From contig NZ_KI535369.1 of the NCBI RefSeq assembly GCF_000160035.2, positions 187,733 to 251,732 on the forward strand: a stretch of 64,000 nt of DNA, in the 5' to 3' direction. Below, piece after piece: positions 17,229 through 24,759 of this stretch. The position numbers and the translations under genes were made by a program. The notes beneath the pieces are model-generated. The model was not told the origin of the DNA. It searched no databases and worked only from the letters and a program-made list of their open reading frames with translations. Positions within the stretch are counted from its first letter, which is position 1. Each line of letters begins with the position of its first letter. The DNA comes from Catonella morbi ATCC 51271 (lineage in GTDB: Bacteria; Bacillota; Clostridia; Lachnospirales; Lachnospiraceae).

Positions 17229-18218
17229 CTAACCCATTTCATAGCTATCATTGAGTATTTCCTCATATAACTCTTCATGAACAGCATTTTCCTCAACAAG
17301 TTTTTTTAGATGTTCATTTACATCTTTACCTCTAAATATAAGTCTGCTTAGCATAAAGCTATTTTCATATTTGTTTACAAATTTTTCTCTTGCAATTTCT
17401 CCTGCCTCATCATTATCAAGGGCAAATTCTATGCTTTTGATTTGTGAATTTTCATCAAGCATTCTATGCAGTGCCTTTTCTCCTACACCTCCAAGTGATA
17501 ATAAATTATCTGGATTTAAGATATATCCCTCTTCAGCTTCTTGCTTCAAAGTCATATAGCTCATAAGGTCTATTGCTGATTCAAATACAACCAACTTATT
17601 GCTTCTTGGATTAGCAACTTTAAAGCCAAATGATTTATCACTGTTCTTAGCTTCAGCTTTGAAAGGTTTGTTTTCAGCCGTTCCACGTATCATTGCATAT
17701 TTTACTGAACCATCCTTTGCCTTACCTATAAAAACCATTCCACCTTTATCATTTTCATAAAGCTCACCTCTTTTTACAAAAAAATCGACTGTTTGCTTAC
17801 CTATTTTTCTTGTTTTGATAAGATAAGCGTATAGTCTTTTAAATTGAGCTGTTTTTTGCGGAAGTTTTATCTCTCCTTTTACTTCTTCTTCAGTATCCTG
17901 ATTTTTATAATTAGATATTTCTTTATAATTCTTTATTGAATTATCAGAATTGGCTGCATTAACAAAATTATCTAACAGGTATTTAACACTGTCTTTCCAA
18001 GTCTTACCCTCCACATTCATTAAAAACTGTATTACACCTCCGCCGCTTGAATTGCTAAAACAATGCCATTTGTTTTTATCCGAATTAAAGAATAATCCAC
18101 CATATCCTTCAATTTTATACTCATTCAACCCAATTTTTTTAGGCTGATATCCTAGATCCTCCACTAACTCTTTTAATCCTACTGAATCAGCTGCATTGAT
18201 TTCTTCATTACTAAACAT
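17229..18218 (-). CDS. Primase-like protein (CHC2-like zinc region plus TOPRIM)
   Basis: A 329-residue protein. An N-terminal primase-like zinc-region remnant (WHCFSNSSGGGVIQFLMNVE, about 30-50) is followed by a DUF3991/TOPRIM-type domain with KLVVFESAIDLMSY (about 205-220), SLGGVGEKALHRML (about 240-255) and the metal-binding DNDEAGEIA motif (about 265-275). Such proteins are common next to relaxases in Firmicutes elements and probably prime synthesis on the transferred strand. The ATG at 18216-18218 is chosen: GGAGG lies 8 nt upstream, and the longer frame would need TTG. The gene starts about 20 nt after the relaxase stop. Confidence 0.8.
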   Translation of the reverse strand: MFSNEEINAADSVGLKELVEDLGYQPKKIGLNEYKIEGYGGLFFNSDKNKWHCFSNSSGGGVIQFLMNVEGKTWKDSVKYLLDNFVNAANSDNSIKNYKEISNYKNQDTEEEVKGEIKLPQKTAQFKRLYAYLIKTRKIGKQTVDFFVKRGELYENDKGGMVFIGKAKDGSVKYAMIRGTAENKPFKAEAKNSDKSFGFKVANPRSNKLVVFESAIDLMSYMTLKQEAEEGYILNPDNLLSLGGVGEKALHRMLDENSQIKSIEFALDNDEAGEIAREKFVNKYENSFMLSRLIFRGKDVNEHLKKLVEENAVHEELYEEILNDSYEMG

Positions 18219-18239
18219 TATCTCACCCTCCAAAAAAAA

Positions 18240-19295
18240 TTATCTCTCAATTCCTTTAGATTTTTTAGATTCTTCCTTATAAAACATCTTTGCCATGCTG
18301 CCATCAGAGTGTCCTACAGAGCCACCATCATTTTTAATATCATCTGTTTCAAGTAATTTTTCTATATTATCTAACGCATATAAATATTGTTTATTAGTAT
18401 TATACTTATCATCCTTATTAATATTGCTTTCTTCTTTATTATTTATTAGATTCTGATTTTGTTTATTAAGAGCTTTTTCCGCAAAATACTTTGCAAGTGC
18501 CTCTTTGGTAAACGGAGTAAACCCCCTTTTAGGAAAACCAAGCTTATCACTGTTTATCTTTTTATCATTAAACATATACGTTATGTCTTTTCTTGATTCT
18601 GAAAGTCTAACCTTCACTCCATTTTCGTTAAGTAACTTTACAAACTCTTCCATTGATGACGAAGCTTCTTTAGCTTCCTTACAAATATGAAATATTTCTT
18701 TTTTCCAGCCTGCTCCTCTCTTTTCTGCCTGATACTCAGCATTTTCAACATGCTTTCCCTTTTCCTTACTTCTGTCATTTATTATGCTGATGCCATAACT
18801 TAATGCAATCTTATCTGATAACTGCTTCATCGCCTCAAGCTCATTAGCTGTTTGCTGCCATGCTTTTCCATTTGTCACATTTGTAGTATTGATTATAAAG
18901 TGTGTATGTATATGCCCTGCGTCCGTATGAACTGCATAAACAACCTGATATTCTTTAAAATAAATAGAGCTTGCAAATTCATCAGCGATTTTTTTTGCAA
19001 GCTCCGGAGTTATGTTAGGATCCTTTGGATCAAAGCTCTGTACAAAATGTACTATCATTCTTTTGCTTGTATCCAGTTTTGATTTTGGCATTTTATTATA
19101 TGTCATCTTGTTAAGCACAAACTCATTGAAAGCATTGTTTTTATTGATAAGATTTATACTTCCTATAAGACTGTCATCTGTTTTTCCCTCCTCCAGTATA
19201 TACTTTATAGCATTTTTCATGTGTGCTGTGGTCTTATATGATATACGCTTACCTTTTTTCTCTTTCTTTCCTACCACCCTTTCTATTATAGGCAC
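18240..19295 (-). CDS. MOBP-type relaxase (conjugative DNA nickase)
   Basis: A 351-residue relaxase. The metal-binding motif III is clear: HTDAGHIHTHFIIN at about 123-136 gives the H-x-D-x-x-H-x-H-x-H pattern. The catalytic Tyr is expected in the first 25 residues, and Y20 is a candidate. The gene starts with GTG (MPIIERVVG) 8 nt after GGAGG and overlaps the MobC-like gene by 47 nt in another frame. It nicks one strand at oriT, stays bound to the 5' end and is led to the membrane by the coupling protein. The C-terminal half is polar and Lys/Asn-rich. It is short for the class. Confidence 0.9.
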   Translation of the reverse strand: MPIIERVVGKKEKKGKRISYKTTAHMKNAIKYILEEGKTDDSLIGSINLINKNNAFNEFVLNKMTYNKMPKSKLDTSKRMIVHFVQSFDPKDPNITPELAKKIADEFASSIYFKEYQVVYAVHTDAGHIHTHFIINTTNVTNGKAWQQTANELEAMKQLSDKIALSYGISIINDRSKEKGKHVENAEYQAEKRGAGWKKEIFHICKEAKEASSSMEEFVKLLNENGVKVRLSESRKDITYMFNDKKINSDKLGFPKRGFTPFTKEALAKYFAEKALNKQNQNLINNKEESNINKDDKYNTNKQYLYALDNIEKLLETDDIKNDGGSVGHSDGSMAKMFYKEESKKSKGIER

Positions 19296-19746
19296 GTTCC
19301 TGCCCTCCTTTTATTTCTATAAGGTAGCTTATGACTTTAGCAATCAGTTCATTAAACTCTCCAAAGTCTACTGTTTTCATAATACCCTGATTGGCAAGCA
19401 TTACTATCTGGTTTATATTGCTTCCAAGTCTATTTATTTCTTTGGTAAAGTCTTTGAGACCATCAATAATGATTGTATTACTGATAACTGCCTTTGCTAT
19501 GTAGGCACTTCTTGACATAAGGCTTTTTCTTGCATTAGTGTCTATCTTCTTAAGAATTTCCCTATCAAGTTTTATGTGAATATCCACACTCTCCTTATAA
19601 ATGTAATTATCATCATTAGAGCTGCATTCTTCTAAAGCCTTCATAATACAATAAGAAGAGAGGCTCAGTCCCTTACTTTTTGCAGTCTCTGAAATTTTCT
19701 TTTTTTCTTCTTCAGTTATCCTTAAGTATATACGGTCTGTTTTCAT
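19249..19746 (-). CDS. mobC: MobC-like relaxosome accessory protein
   Basis: A 165-residue DNA-binding protein. A ribbon-helix-helix-like N-terminus (RIYLRITEEEKKKISETAK) and a second repeat-like unit (VDIHIKLDREILKKIDTNARK) are followed by the MobC family motif RLGSNINQIVMLANQG (about 108-123) and a basic tail. MobC helps the relaxase by binding and opening oriT. AAGGAG precedes the ATG by 6 nt. Its long overlap with the relaxase gene indicates coupled expression. Confidence 0.85.
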   Translation of the reverse strand: MKTDRIYLRITEEEKKKISETAKSKGLSLSSYCIMKALEECSSNDDNYIYKESVDIHIKLDREILKKIDTNARKSLMSRSAYIAKAVISNTIIIDGLKDFTKEINRLGSNINQIVMLANQGIMKTVDFGEFNELIAKVISYLIEIKGGQERAYNRKGGRKEREKR

Positions 19747-19789
19747 TCTGCTCCTTTTAAGGCTGCTTATATCATTCTATTCAATGTGC

Positions 19790-20323
19790 TTAATATTCTC
19801 TGAAAAAATTATAATACCATTCATCTTTAAACTCTTTTATTAAAGTCCATCCATTATTTTTCCATAAATCATAATAATGTCTCTGATGATGGTTTATTTT
19901 GAATAATATAATGCTTATTCTGGAAAAAATCATATTTACCATAATTCTGTCATTTTCATTTTTTATCGGTAAAGCCAGATATTTTAGCAGGTTAGCTTCT
20001 TTATCAATATAAAAAATTTCTTCTCTTTCCATGCCAAGATACTGCTCAAAGTCATATGTAAATATATTTCTTAGCACTATATGCAAATCTCCAATTAATT
20101 CTTCTTTGAACTTCGTCATATCTAAATCTGTAAGTCCGCTCCAGTCTGTGAGTATTTCTGTTTTATACCCTTTGTACTCAGACTCCTTTAACTTCTTTAA
20201 TTTCTCATTATATTTTCTCATTTTATAGAAATGATATCTAGGCAAGCCAAATGTGCAAATATTTAATAATAATAGTAATGAAGCAATGACTAGCATAGTG
20301 TCTGTAAATGTCCATTCTCTCAT
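19790..20323 (-). CDS. Membrane-anchored protein, unknown function
   Basis: A 177-residue protein with one N-terminal membrane helix (about 8-26, TMLVIASLLLLLNICTFGL) and a cytoplasmic part rich in Lys, Glu, Tyr and Trp. I recognise no family. TAGGAGAAAA precedes the ATG. It is encoded 14 nt after the next small membrane protein gene and upstream of mobC, so the pair may form a small operon between parB and the relaxase genes. Confidence 0.6.
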   Translation of the reverse strand: MREWTFTDTMLVIASLLLLLNICTFGLPRYHFYKMRKYNEKLKKLKESEYKGYKTEILTDWSGLTDLDMTKFKEELIGDLHIVLRNIFTYDFEQYLGMEREEIFYIDKEANLLKYLALPIKNENDRIMVNMIFSRISIILFKINHHQRHYYDLWKNNGWTLIKEFKDEWYYNFFREY

Positions 20324-20336
20324 ATTGTATTTTCTC

Positions 20337-20750
20337 CTAATCCTCAGTTTTTATGTCAAAATCATATTCAACCTTAATTGTGTTCTTAGGTACATATAAT
20401 TTAATTTTTTTAATATCTTCAAAGCCGTCTTTAATAATTTCTGCATATGCTTCATCATCTGTTTTAAGTGTTTTATAAATAATAGTTTTTTCAGCATCAA
20501 ATTTTATTAATTTAACTCCTCCATCATCCAGTATCTGATATGACAAATAATAATCATTCCTATCAATTCTTCTGTGTCCTATAGTAAAATAATCCTCATA
20601 ATTACTTTTATATAAAATATTTTTTAAAAAAATTTTATGAACAATTGATTCGTTTTCTCTGTCAATAACAATTTTTATTATATAAATCGATACTATATGC
20701 GTCAAAAAAAATACCATTGTATGTATACAAAATATTGCCATAATTTCCAT
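20337..20750 (-). CDS. Small membrane protein, unknown function
   Basis: A 137-residue protein if it starts at the ATG at 20748-20750, which has AAGGG about 8 nt upstream. A longer frame to 20819 exists, but it would run into the repeat pair at 20812-20873 and lacks a ribosome site. One N-terminal membrane helix (AIFCIHTMVFFLTHIVSIYI) is followed by a polar domain with alternating hydrophobic residues near the end (DIKKIKLYVPKNTIKVEYDF) that suggests beta strands. No family is recognised. It partners the similarly built gene at 19790-20323. Confidence 0.55.
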   Translation of the reverse strand: MEIMAIFCIHTMVFFLTHIVSIYIIKIVIDRENESIVHKIFLKNILYKSNYEDYFTIGHRRIDRNDYYLSYQILDDGGVKLIKFDAEKTIIYKTLKTDDEAYAEIIKDGFEDIKKIKLYVPKNTIKVEYDFDIKTED

Positions 20751-20811
20751 AGATATTTCCCTTCTTTCCAGCAAAAAGCATATTAATACACCCCTTTCCT
20801 CATCCGACCTT

Positions 20812-20873
20812 AACTTCATATCACTGTGTTACTTTGTTGACATTTCCAACTTCATATCACAATGTTATTTAGT
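20812..20873. repeat. Two copies of a 26-bp repeat after parB
   Basis: Copies at 20812-20837 and 20848-20873 share AACTTCATATCA, then a 3-nt variable part, then TGTTA-C/T-TT-T/A-GT. Three more copies lie at 23092-23265 on the other side of parAB. The second copy overlaps the parB stop codon. The spacing (36 bp start to start) and the placement around a partition operon suggest ParB-binding sites (parS-like) or operators for an element regulator. Confidence 0.75.
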
Positions 20874-21852
20874 CTTCATTTTGTGACTCTGTATTATATT
20901 CTTCTGAATATTTCTTAAGTAACTCGTTCAGGATTAAAATTATTTCATCTTTATTTTTATCAGGAAAATATTTCTTTACTGTCTTATCAATGCTGTTATC
21001 TGACGATGACTTATTTTTTGTAAATATTTTATCTAAGTTTTCTTCAGTAACTTCACTAAGCTTTTTTATTTCCAGACTTTTCTTCCTGTCAATTTTTGAC
21101 TTCTTTTCTTCCTGATATTTGCATATAACGGACTGCTCATCTGCTGTCCTGAATGAAAGGTTGTATGCTGCCACTAAATCAATCAGACCTTCATTCAGCT
21201 TTTCTTTAAGATTTTCATCCAAAGTGTCTATTTTGCTATATCGTGCAATTGACATTGGAGAAAGGTTAAATTCTATTGCAGCTTTTTCCTTGCCTGAAAT
21301 AATTTCTTCTGTATTTTCCTGTCCCAGTATCTCACTAACCTTATTTATCAGGTCTGTTCTCTTTCCCTGTCTCTTTTCAGCCTTATAATATGTCGCAATA
21401 ACAAATGCTTTTTCGCTTGGAAGCAGGTCATTTAATGAACGCTGCATCATATTACTTTCTGATACTATAAGTTCTGCTGTCTCATCATCAATTCCTCTTA
21501 ATATCCTGACCGGAACTTTCAGGAACCTTTTATCTGTTTCAGAGAGTATCTTTGCAACATTATACCTGTTATGTCCTGCAAGTATCTCATACTTAGAACT
21601 TCCTTCTATCTCCCTTACAAGTATAGGCTGTAATATCCCATATCTTAATATACTTTTTTCCATTTCTTCCAGTCTCTCTCCCTCATAAAGTTTAAATGGA
21701 TTTCTGCTGTATGGTATAAGTTCATAAATACTTACTTCTGTTGTTCCTGCTTCATTTTCATCTGACATTCCGGTATCATTTGCTCCAGAACGAAATATTG
21801 AATCAATTCCTAATTTCTCTGTACTGCTCAGTTTTTTCCCAAAGTCTTTCAT
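20869..21852 (-). CDS. parB: ParB-family partition protein
   Basis: A 327-residue protein with a ParB/Noc N-terminal domain: the box I-like LIPYSRNPFKLYEGERLEEM (about 48-67), GILQPILVREIEG and the box II-like EILAGHNRYNVAKIL. A helix-turn-helix region (FNLSPMSIARYSKIDTL, about 200-216) and a helical C-terminus follow. It binds the centromere, spreads on DNA and stimulates ParA. Its ATG overlaps the parA stop (ATGA), so the two are one operon. The 26-bp repeats flanking the operon are candidate binding sites. Confidence 0.93.
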   Translation of the reverse strand: MKDFGKKLSSTEKLGIDSIFRSGANDTGMSDENEAGTTEVSIYELIPYSRNPFKLYEGERLEEMEKSILRYGILQPILVREIEGSSKYEILAGHNRYNVAKILSETDKRFLKVPVRILRGIDDETAELIVSESNMMQRSLNDLLPSEKAFVIATYYKAEKRQGKRTDLINKVSEILGQENTEEIISGKEKAAIEFNLSPMSIARYSKIDTLDENLKEKLNEGLIDLVAAYNLSFRTADEQSVICKYQEEKKSKIDRKKSLEIKKLSEVTEENLDKIFTKNKSSSDNSIDKTVKKYFPDKNKDEIILILNELLKKYSEEYNTESQNED

Positions 21853-22622
21853 TCTTCACACACCTCTCTTGCAAAGTCTGCATAGGCAGTTCCTGCCTTA
21901 TTGCTCTCATATACAACCGGTCTGTTATAAAGAATACTTTCTCCCACCTTAATAGTCCTCGGTATCTTGGTTTTATATATTTTTATCTTACCTGAATAAG
22001 TATCTGAAAGTAGCTTATCTACATATTTTGACACGTTTGTATTTTCAGAATACATGGTAATTAATATTCCATCTATAATCAGTTCCCTGTTTGTCCTTTT
22101 CTTAACCTGGACAATAGTGTTTAAAAGAAGCTCCAAACCTTTTGCGGAAAGATACTCAGCCGTAACCGGTATAATCACACTTCCACTTGCTGTAAGTGCA
22201 TTTACCGTAAGCATTCCAAGGCTTGGTGAACAGTCAAGTATTATATAATCATATTCATCCTTAATTTCTTCCAGTATCTCTCTCAGTCTGTATTCTCTTG
22301 AAACAGCCGTGACAAGCATTGTCTCAACTGATGACAGTAATATGTTACTTGGAATTATATCAAATTCTTCCTTATGTACTATTGCCTTTTCTACATCTAC
22401 ATCTTTTTCGTTAATGCTTTCGTACATTAATGTCGCAATTGTTGTTTCCAGCTCATCCGGATTATCCCATCCTGAAGCAACCGTAAGTGAAGCCTGTGGG
22501 TCAAAATCTATTAACAATATCTTACTACCATTTTCTTTTGCAAGTCCTGCTGCTAGGTTTAACGAAGTTGTTGTTTTACCAACTCCTCCCTTTTGGTTTG
22601 CCACTGCTATTATTTTTGCCAT
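21849..22622 (-). CDS. parA: ParA-family partition ATPase
   Basis: A 257-residue Walker-type ATPase starting MAKIIAVANQKGG. The deviant Walker A NQKGGVGKTT (with the signature Lys) and the Walker B-like YDYIILDCSPSLGML are present, together with the PQASLT box. It moves the element to daughter cells with ParB. The ATG at 22620-22622 is chosen: AAGGA lies 9 nt upstream. A longer frame to 22748 would run through the strong inverted repeats upstream and has no ribosome site. The operon promoter is probably within or upstream of those repeats. Confidence 0.95.
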   Translation of the reverse strand: MAKIIAVANQKGGVGKTTTSLNLAAGLAKENGSKILLIDFDPQASLTVASGWDNPDELETTIATLMYESINEKDVDVEKAIVHKEEFDIIPSNILLSSVETMLVTAVSREYRLREILEEIKDEYDYIILDCSPSLGMLTVNALTASGSVIIPVTAEYLSAKGLELLLNTIVQVKKRTNRELIIDGILITMYSENTNVSKYVDKLLSDTYSGKIKIYKTKIPRTIKVGESILYNRPVVYESNKAGTAYADFAREVCEE

Positions 22623-22659
22623 TTTATTTTTCCTTCTTTCTACTTTGTTTTTAGAGGGT

Positions 22660-22778
22660 GTGGGATACTTCCCACTTCTGCCGTCAAGGTGCAACCTTGC
22701 AAGCTCTATTGATGGAAATTTGTGCGTGTACGCACAAATTTCCATCAATAGGTAGCTTGCAAAACTTAACTAAGTTTT
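22660..22778. promoter_or_regulatory. Cluster of four inverted repeats upstream of parA (oriT/oriV/parS candidate)
   Basis: Four dyads lie in 119 bp. GTGGGA-TACT-TCCCAC is at 22660-22675. CAAGGT-GCA-ACCTTG is at 22685-22699. A perfect 22-bp arm pair is at 22706-22727 and 22730-22751 around GT (arms begin CTATTGATGG and end CCATCAATAG), extended outward by TTGCAAGCT (22697-22705) and AGCTTGCAA (22754-22762) with a 2-nt bulge. AAAACTTA-AC-TAAGTTTT is at 22761-22778. No T-tract follows the big hairpin on either strand, so a terminator is unlikely. Such clusters mark nick regions, single-strand origins or centromeres. Which of these it is cannot be told from sequence. Confidence 0.7.
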
Positions 22779-22864
22779 GTCTTTATCCCAAATTTTAAAG
22801 AGCCTGATACTGAAAAAAGAAATCTAATCAATCTCTCGAATCTAGCTGTTTTGAGTGTTCATTT

Positions 22865-23074
22865 TTAATATCTATGCCTTCCTCCTGGAACATAGATTAA
22901 ACATCCAAACTCTCCGGAACGGTAATAAATGTAAGACTCCGCAGTTCTTATGAATAATTTTATGCCACTCCTGCCTACATACATAAACAGAAAAATCAAC
23001 ACACTTACTTTATAACTTACATCTGCGCATGCCGACATTATTGTGCTGATTACTTTAAATGCATTTTTGTTCAT
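22865..23074 (-). CDS. Small membrane peptide, unknown
   Basis: A 69-residue frame beginning MNKNAFKVISTIMSACADV with one hydrophobic helix (about 21-37, YKVSVLIFLFMYVGRSG) and a basic, aromatic tail ending PGGRHRY. AAAGGGGGG lies 3-8 nt upstream of the ATG. It sits between the inverted-repeat cluster and three 26-bp repeats. Its function is unknown and its coding status is moderately supported. Confidence 0.4.
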   Translation of the reverse strand: MNKNAFKVISTIMSACADVSYKVSVLIFLFMYVGRSGIKLFIRTAESYIYYRSGEFGCLIYVPGGRHRY

Positions 23075-23091
23075 TAACCCCCCTTTAATCT

Positions 23092-23265
23092 CACTTCATA
23101 TCATTGTATTATTAGGTAATGTGTCAGTTTAATCTGACATCCATAATATCAGGTTTCCTATTTCAACTTAGTATCACCATGTTATTTAGTGATATTATCA
23201 GTCTAATCCGGTATGTCATATTGTCCTGTACATTACCTAAACTTCATATCATTGTGTTACTTTGT
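23092..23265. repeat. Three further copies of the 26-bp repeat upstream of the par region
   Basis: Copies lie at 23092-23117, 23165-23190 and 23240-23265, with start-to-start spacing of 73 and 75 bp, close to seven helical turns. The copy at 23240 differs from the one at 20812 by a single base. Between them is a separate dyad, TGTCAG-TTTAAT-CTGACA (23122-23139). AGGTAATGT near 23114 recurs inverted as ACATTACCT near 23230. The block has no protein gene and lies between the DUF6075-like gene and the small membrane peptide. Confidence 0.75.
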
Positions 23266-23294
23266 AATATTTTCTACTATTTTCAACAAAATTA

Positions 23295-23657
23295 CTAAGA
23301 GAAATAGTCCGGATGCCTTAATTTTATTCCTTCCACAAAATATTTTGCATAGCTGCAAGCAAACAAATTATCAGGAGTAATGTAGCTCCCTCCATCTTCG
23401 TCAGTATATCCACCCCACAAGTTAAATGCCAAAAGGCAGGCTTTGATAGAGCCACTTGTCTGCCAGCCACCATGTAGCCCTTCCAGCTTTATACAGTCCT
23501 CCTTGAAGTCGAACAGTCTGTTAATATTCTGCCTTGCTTCATCAGATAGTCCTATCACATAAAAGAATGCCCTGTGATATTCATCATTTACTTTGCACTT
23601 ATCTAAATATTCAAAAAAGAACTTCTTGTGTTCTTTTGAATTAAATATAATATCCAT
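23295..23657 (-). CDS. DUF6075-like protein
   Basis: A 120-residue soluble protein (MDIIFNSKEHKKFFFEYLDKC ...). The conserved-looking segments are RLFDFKEDCIKLEGLHGGW, the SGSIKACLLAFNLWGGYTDE core and FACSYAKYFVEGIKLRHP. I recall this pattern as the DUF6075 family, a frequent passenger of Lachnospiraceae and Ruminococcaceae conjugative elements, of unknown function. The ATG at 23655-23657 is chosen, with GGAG 8 nt upstream; the longer frame uses GTG. It lies between rep and the par region. Confidence 0.7.
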   Translation of the reverse strand: MDIIFNSKEHKKFFFEYLDKCKVNDEYHRAFFYVIGLSDEARQNINRLFDFKEDCIKLEGLHGGWQTSGSIKACLLAFNLWGGYTDEDGGSYITPDNLFACSYAKYFVEGIKLRHPDYFS

Positions 23658-23693
23658 AACAATCACTCCTTATTCTGATTTTGGACATAAAAA

Positions 23694-23727
23694 ATCATCA
23701 GTCCTGTTCATAATTAAGACTGATGAT
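23694..23727 (-). terminator. Intrinsic terminator downstream of the rep gene
   Basis: On the minus strand ATCATCAGTC pairs with GACTGATGAT around a 14-nt loop and is followed by TTTTTT. It lies between the rep stop (23836) and the next gene (23657), so rep can be transcribed as its own unit. Confidence 0.85.
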
Positions 23728-23773
23728 AATATACAAATATTTTTATATCTTTTATTAATTTATATATATTTGG

Positions 23774-23837
23774 GTAAAAATACTTTACTTCTGGAAGTAA
23801 AAATACTTTACTTTATGAAGTTAAAAAAGTTTACCTT
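23774..23837. repeat. Three 23-bp iteron-like repeats at the rep 3' end
   Basis: GTAAAAATACTTTACTT occurs perfectly at 23774-23790 and 23797-23813, and a diverged third copy (GTTAAAAAAGTTTACCTT) at 23820-23837 overlaps the rep stop codon. The period is exactly 23 bp. Each unit holds a small dyad (GTAAA...TTTAC). Evenly phased repeats beside an initiator gene are typical of replication-initiator binding sites, so this is a candidate oriV or rep control site. Confidence 0.65.
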
Positions 23838-24759
23838 ATAAGATAAAAAAAATTAATTTTCTTAAAAGATTTTTTGTAATTTTATCCATTTCTTCAAATG
23901 TATAATGTCGCTGTTCAAAATTATTAAAGCGGTTAATTACTGGTATGGGGCTTGGATTAGTCACAGATTCTGAAGATTTCATAATCCATCTATCTGTTAT
24001 TTCTTTCATTTCTTCATCTGTATAATGTCGTTGCTCAAAGTCTGTAAAACGATTAATTACGGGTATAGGTCTTCGAACTGTAATACTATTCGGGGCTGTA
24101 CTCGAAATGCTGAATGGATTTGCAATATAGTTTTCTATACACTTCAAGACATATCTGTATATGTTGTAAATCTTATAATTATTAAGTTGTATCTTGTATA
24201 TAATCATTTTTACAACAGATGAGGGAATATTAATGTTTTTTTGCCTGATGATTTCCTTCATTACTGTCGAAATTCTTTCAGCTTTTAAGCTGTTTTCTGC
24301 TTCTGTATCACTTTTCGTGCATGCCACTTTTGTTTCTGTAAAAGCTTCCATTTCAGGTTTAACTGCATTGTTATTCTCGTCTGAATTTTCTTCATGACTT
24401 TCTTGAGCTTCTATATGTTCTTTGTATTGCTTAGCAAGAGTAGTATTCACATTTTCAAACCCCTGTTCTTGTAAGTTCACATAAATATAGGAGGCTTTCC
24501 CCTGCCCCCTTCTTACTCTCTGTATGTAGTTTATTGCTTCTAGTTCTTTAAATATTTTTATGGCTGTTGGTTTGCTTATACCTAATATATCCATAACTTT
24601 AGCAGTTGCACAGAACACAATAACTTTTCCATTTTTATCTTTAATATCATTCTGTTCTGACAGCCTTCTAAGTCCTTTTAAATAAGAGTATAACATTACT
24701 GCCTTAGTACTTAACGCTCCATTTGTAAGTGGCTCCAAATCAACCTTAAGAAAAAACAT
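23836..24759 (-). CDS. repA: RepA_N-type replication initiator
   Basis: A 307-residue protein. The N-terminal winged-helix initiator domain (about 1-112) starts MFFLKVDLEPL and contains LSTKAVMLYSYLKGLRRLS, GISKPTAIKIFKELEAINYI and RRGQGKASYIYVN, matching RepA_N proteins. An acidic linker (about 125-165), a helical DnaD-like region (about 170-215) and a C-terminal tail follow. The tail carries a tandem duplication: PVINRF-x-x-FEQRHYT-x-EEM occurs twice (about 236-254 and 279-297). AAGGAG precedes the ATG by 10 nt. RepA_N proteins start theta replication of Firmicutes plasmids and some integrative elements. The presence of rep, parAB and ssb argues for an autonomous or plasmid-derived element. 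Confidence 0.88.
   Translation of the reverse strand: MFFLKVDLEPLTNGALSTKAVMLYSYLKGLRRLSEQNDIKDKNGKVIVFCATAKVMDILGISKPTAIKIFKELEAINYIQRVRRGQGKASYIYVNLQEQGFENVNTTLAKQYKEHIEAQESHEENSDENNNAVKPEMEAFTETKVACTKSDTEAENSLKAERISTVMKEIIRQKNINIPSSVVKMIIYKIQLNNYKIYNIYRYVLKCIENYIANPFSISSTAPNSITVRRPIPVINRFTDFEQRHYTDEEMKEITDRWIMKSSESVTNPSPIPVINRFNNFEQRHYTFEEMDKITKNLLRKLIFFIL

Noticed and set aside
22623-22748. 42-residue N-terminal extension of ParA
   Set aside because: It would be translated across the strong inverted repeats and has no ribosome site. The internal ATG has AAGGA and gives the normal ParA N-terminus.
22706-22751. Rho-independent terminator upstream of parA
   Set aside because: The hairpin is strong, but there is no T-tract on either side in either direction.
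23774-23837. CRISPR array
   Set aside because: Only three short repeats with a 23-bp period and about 6-nt gaps, no spacers and no cas genes.
1-24759. A classical VirB4-dependent T4SS
   Set aside because: No ATPase of VirB4 size and motifs is encoded here. The only large motor-type proteins are the coupling protein (893 residues) and the TadA-type protein (473 residues). VirB4 may still lie beyond the left edge.
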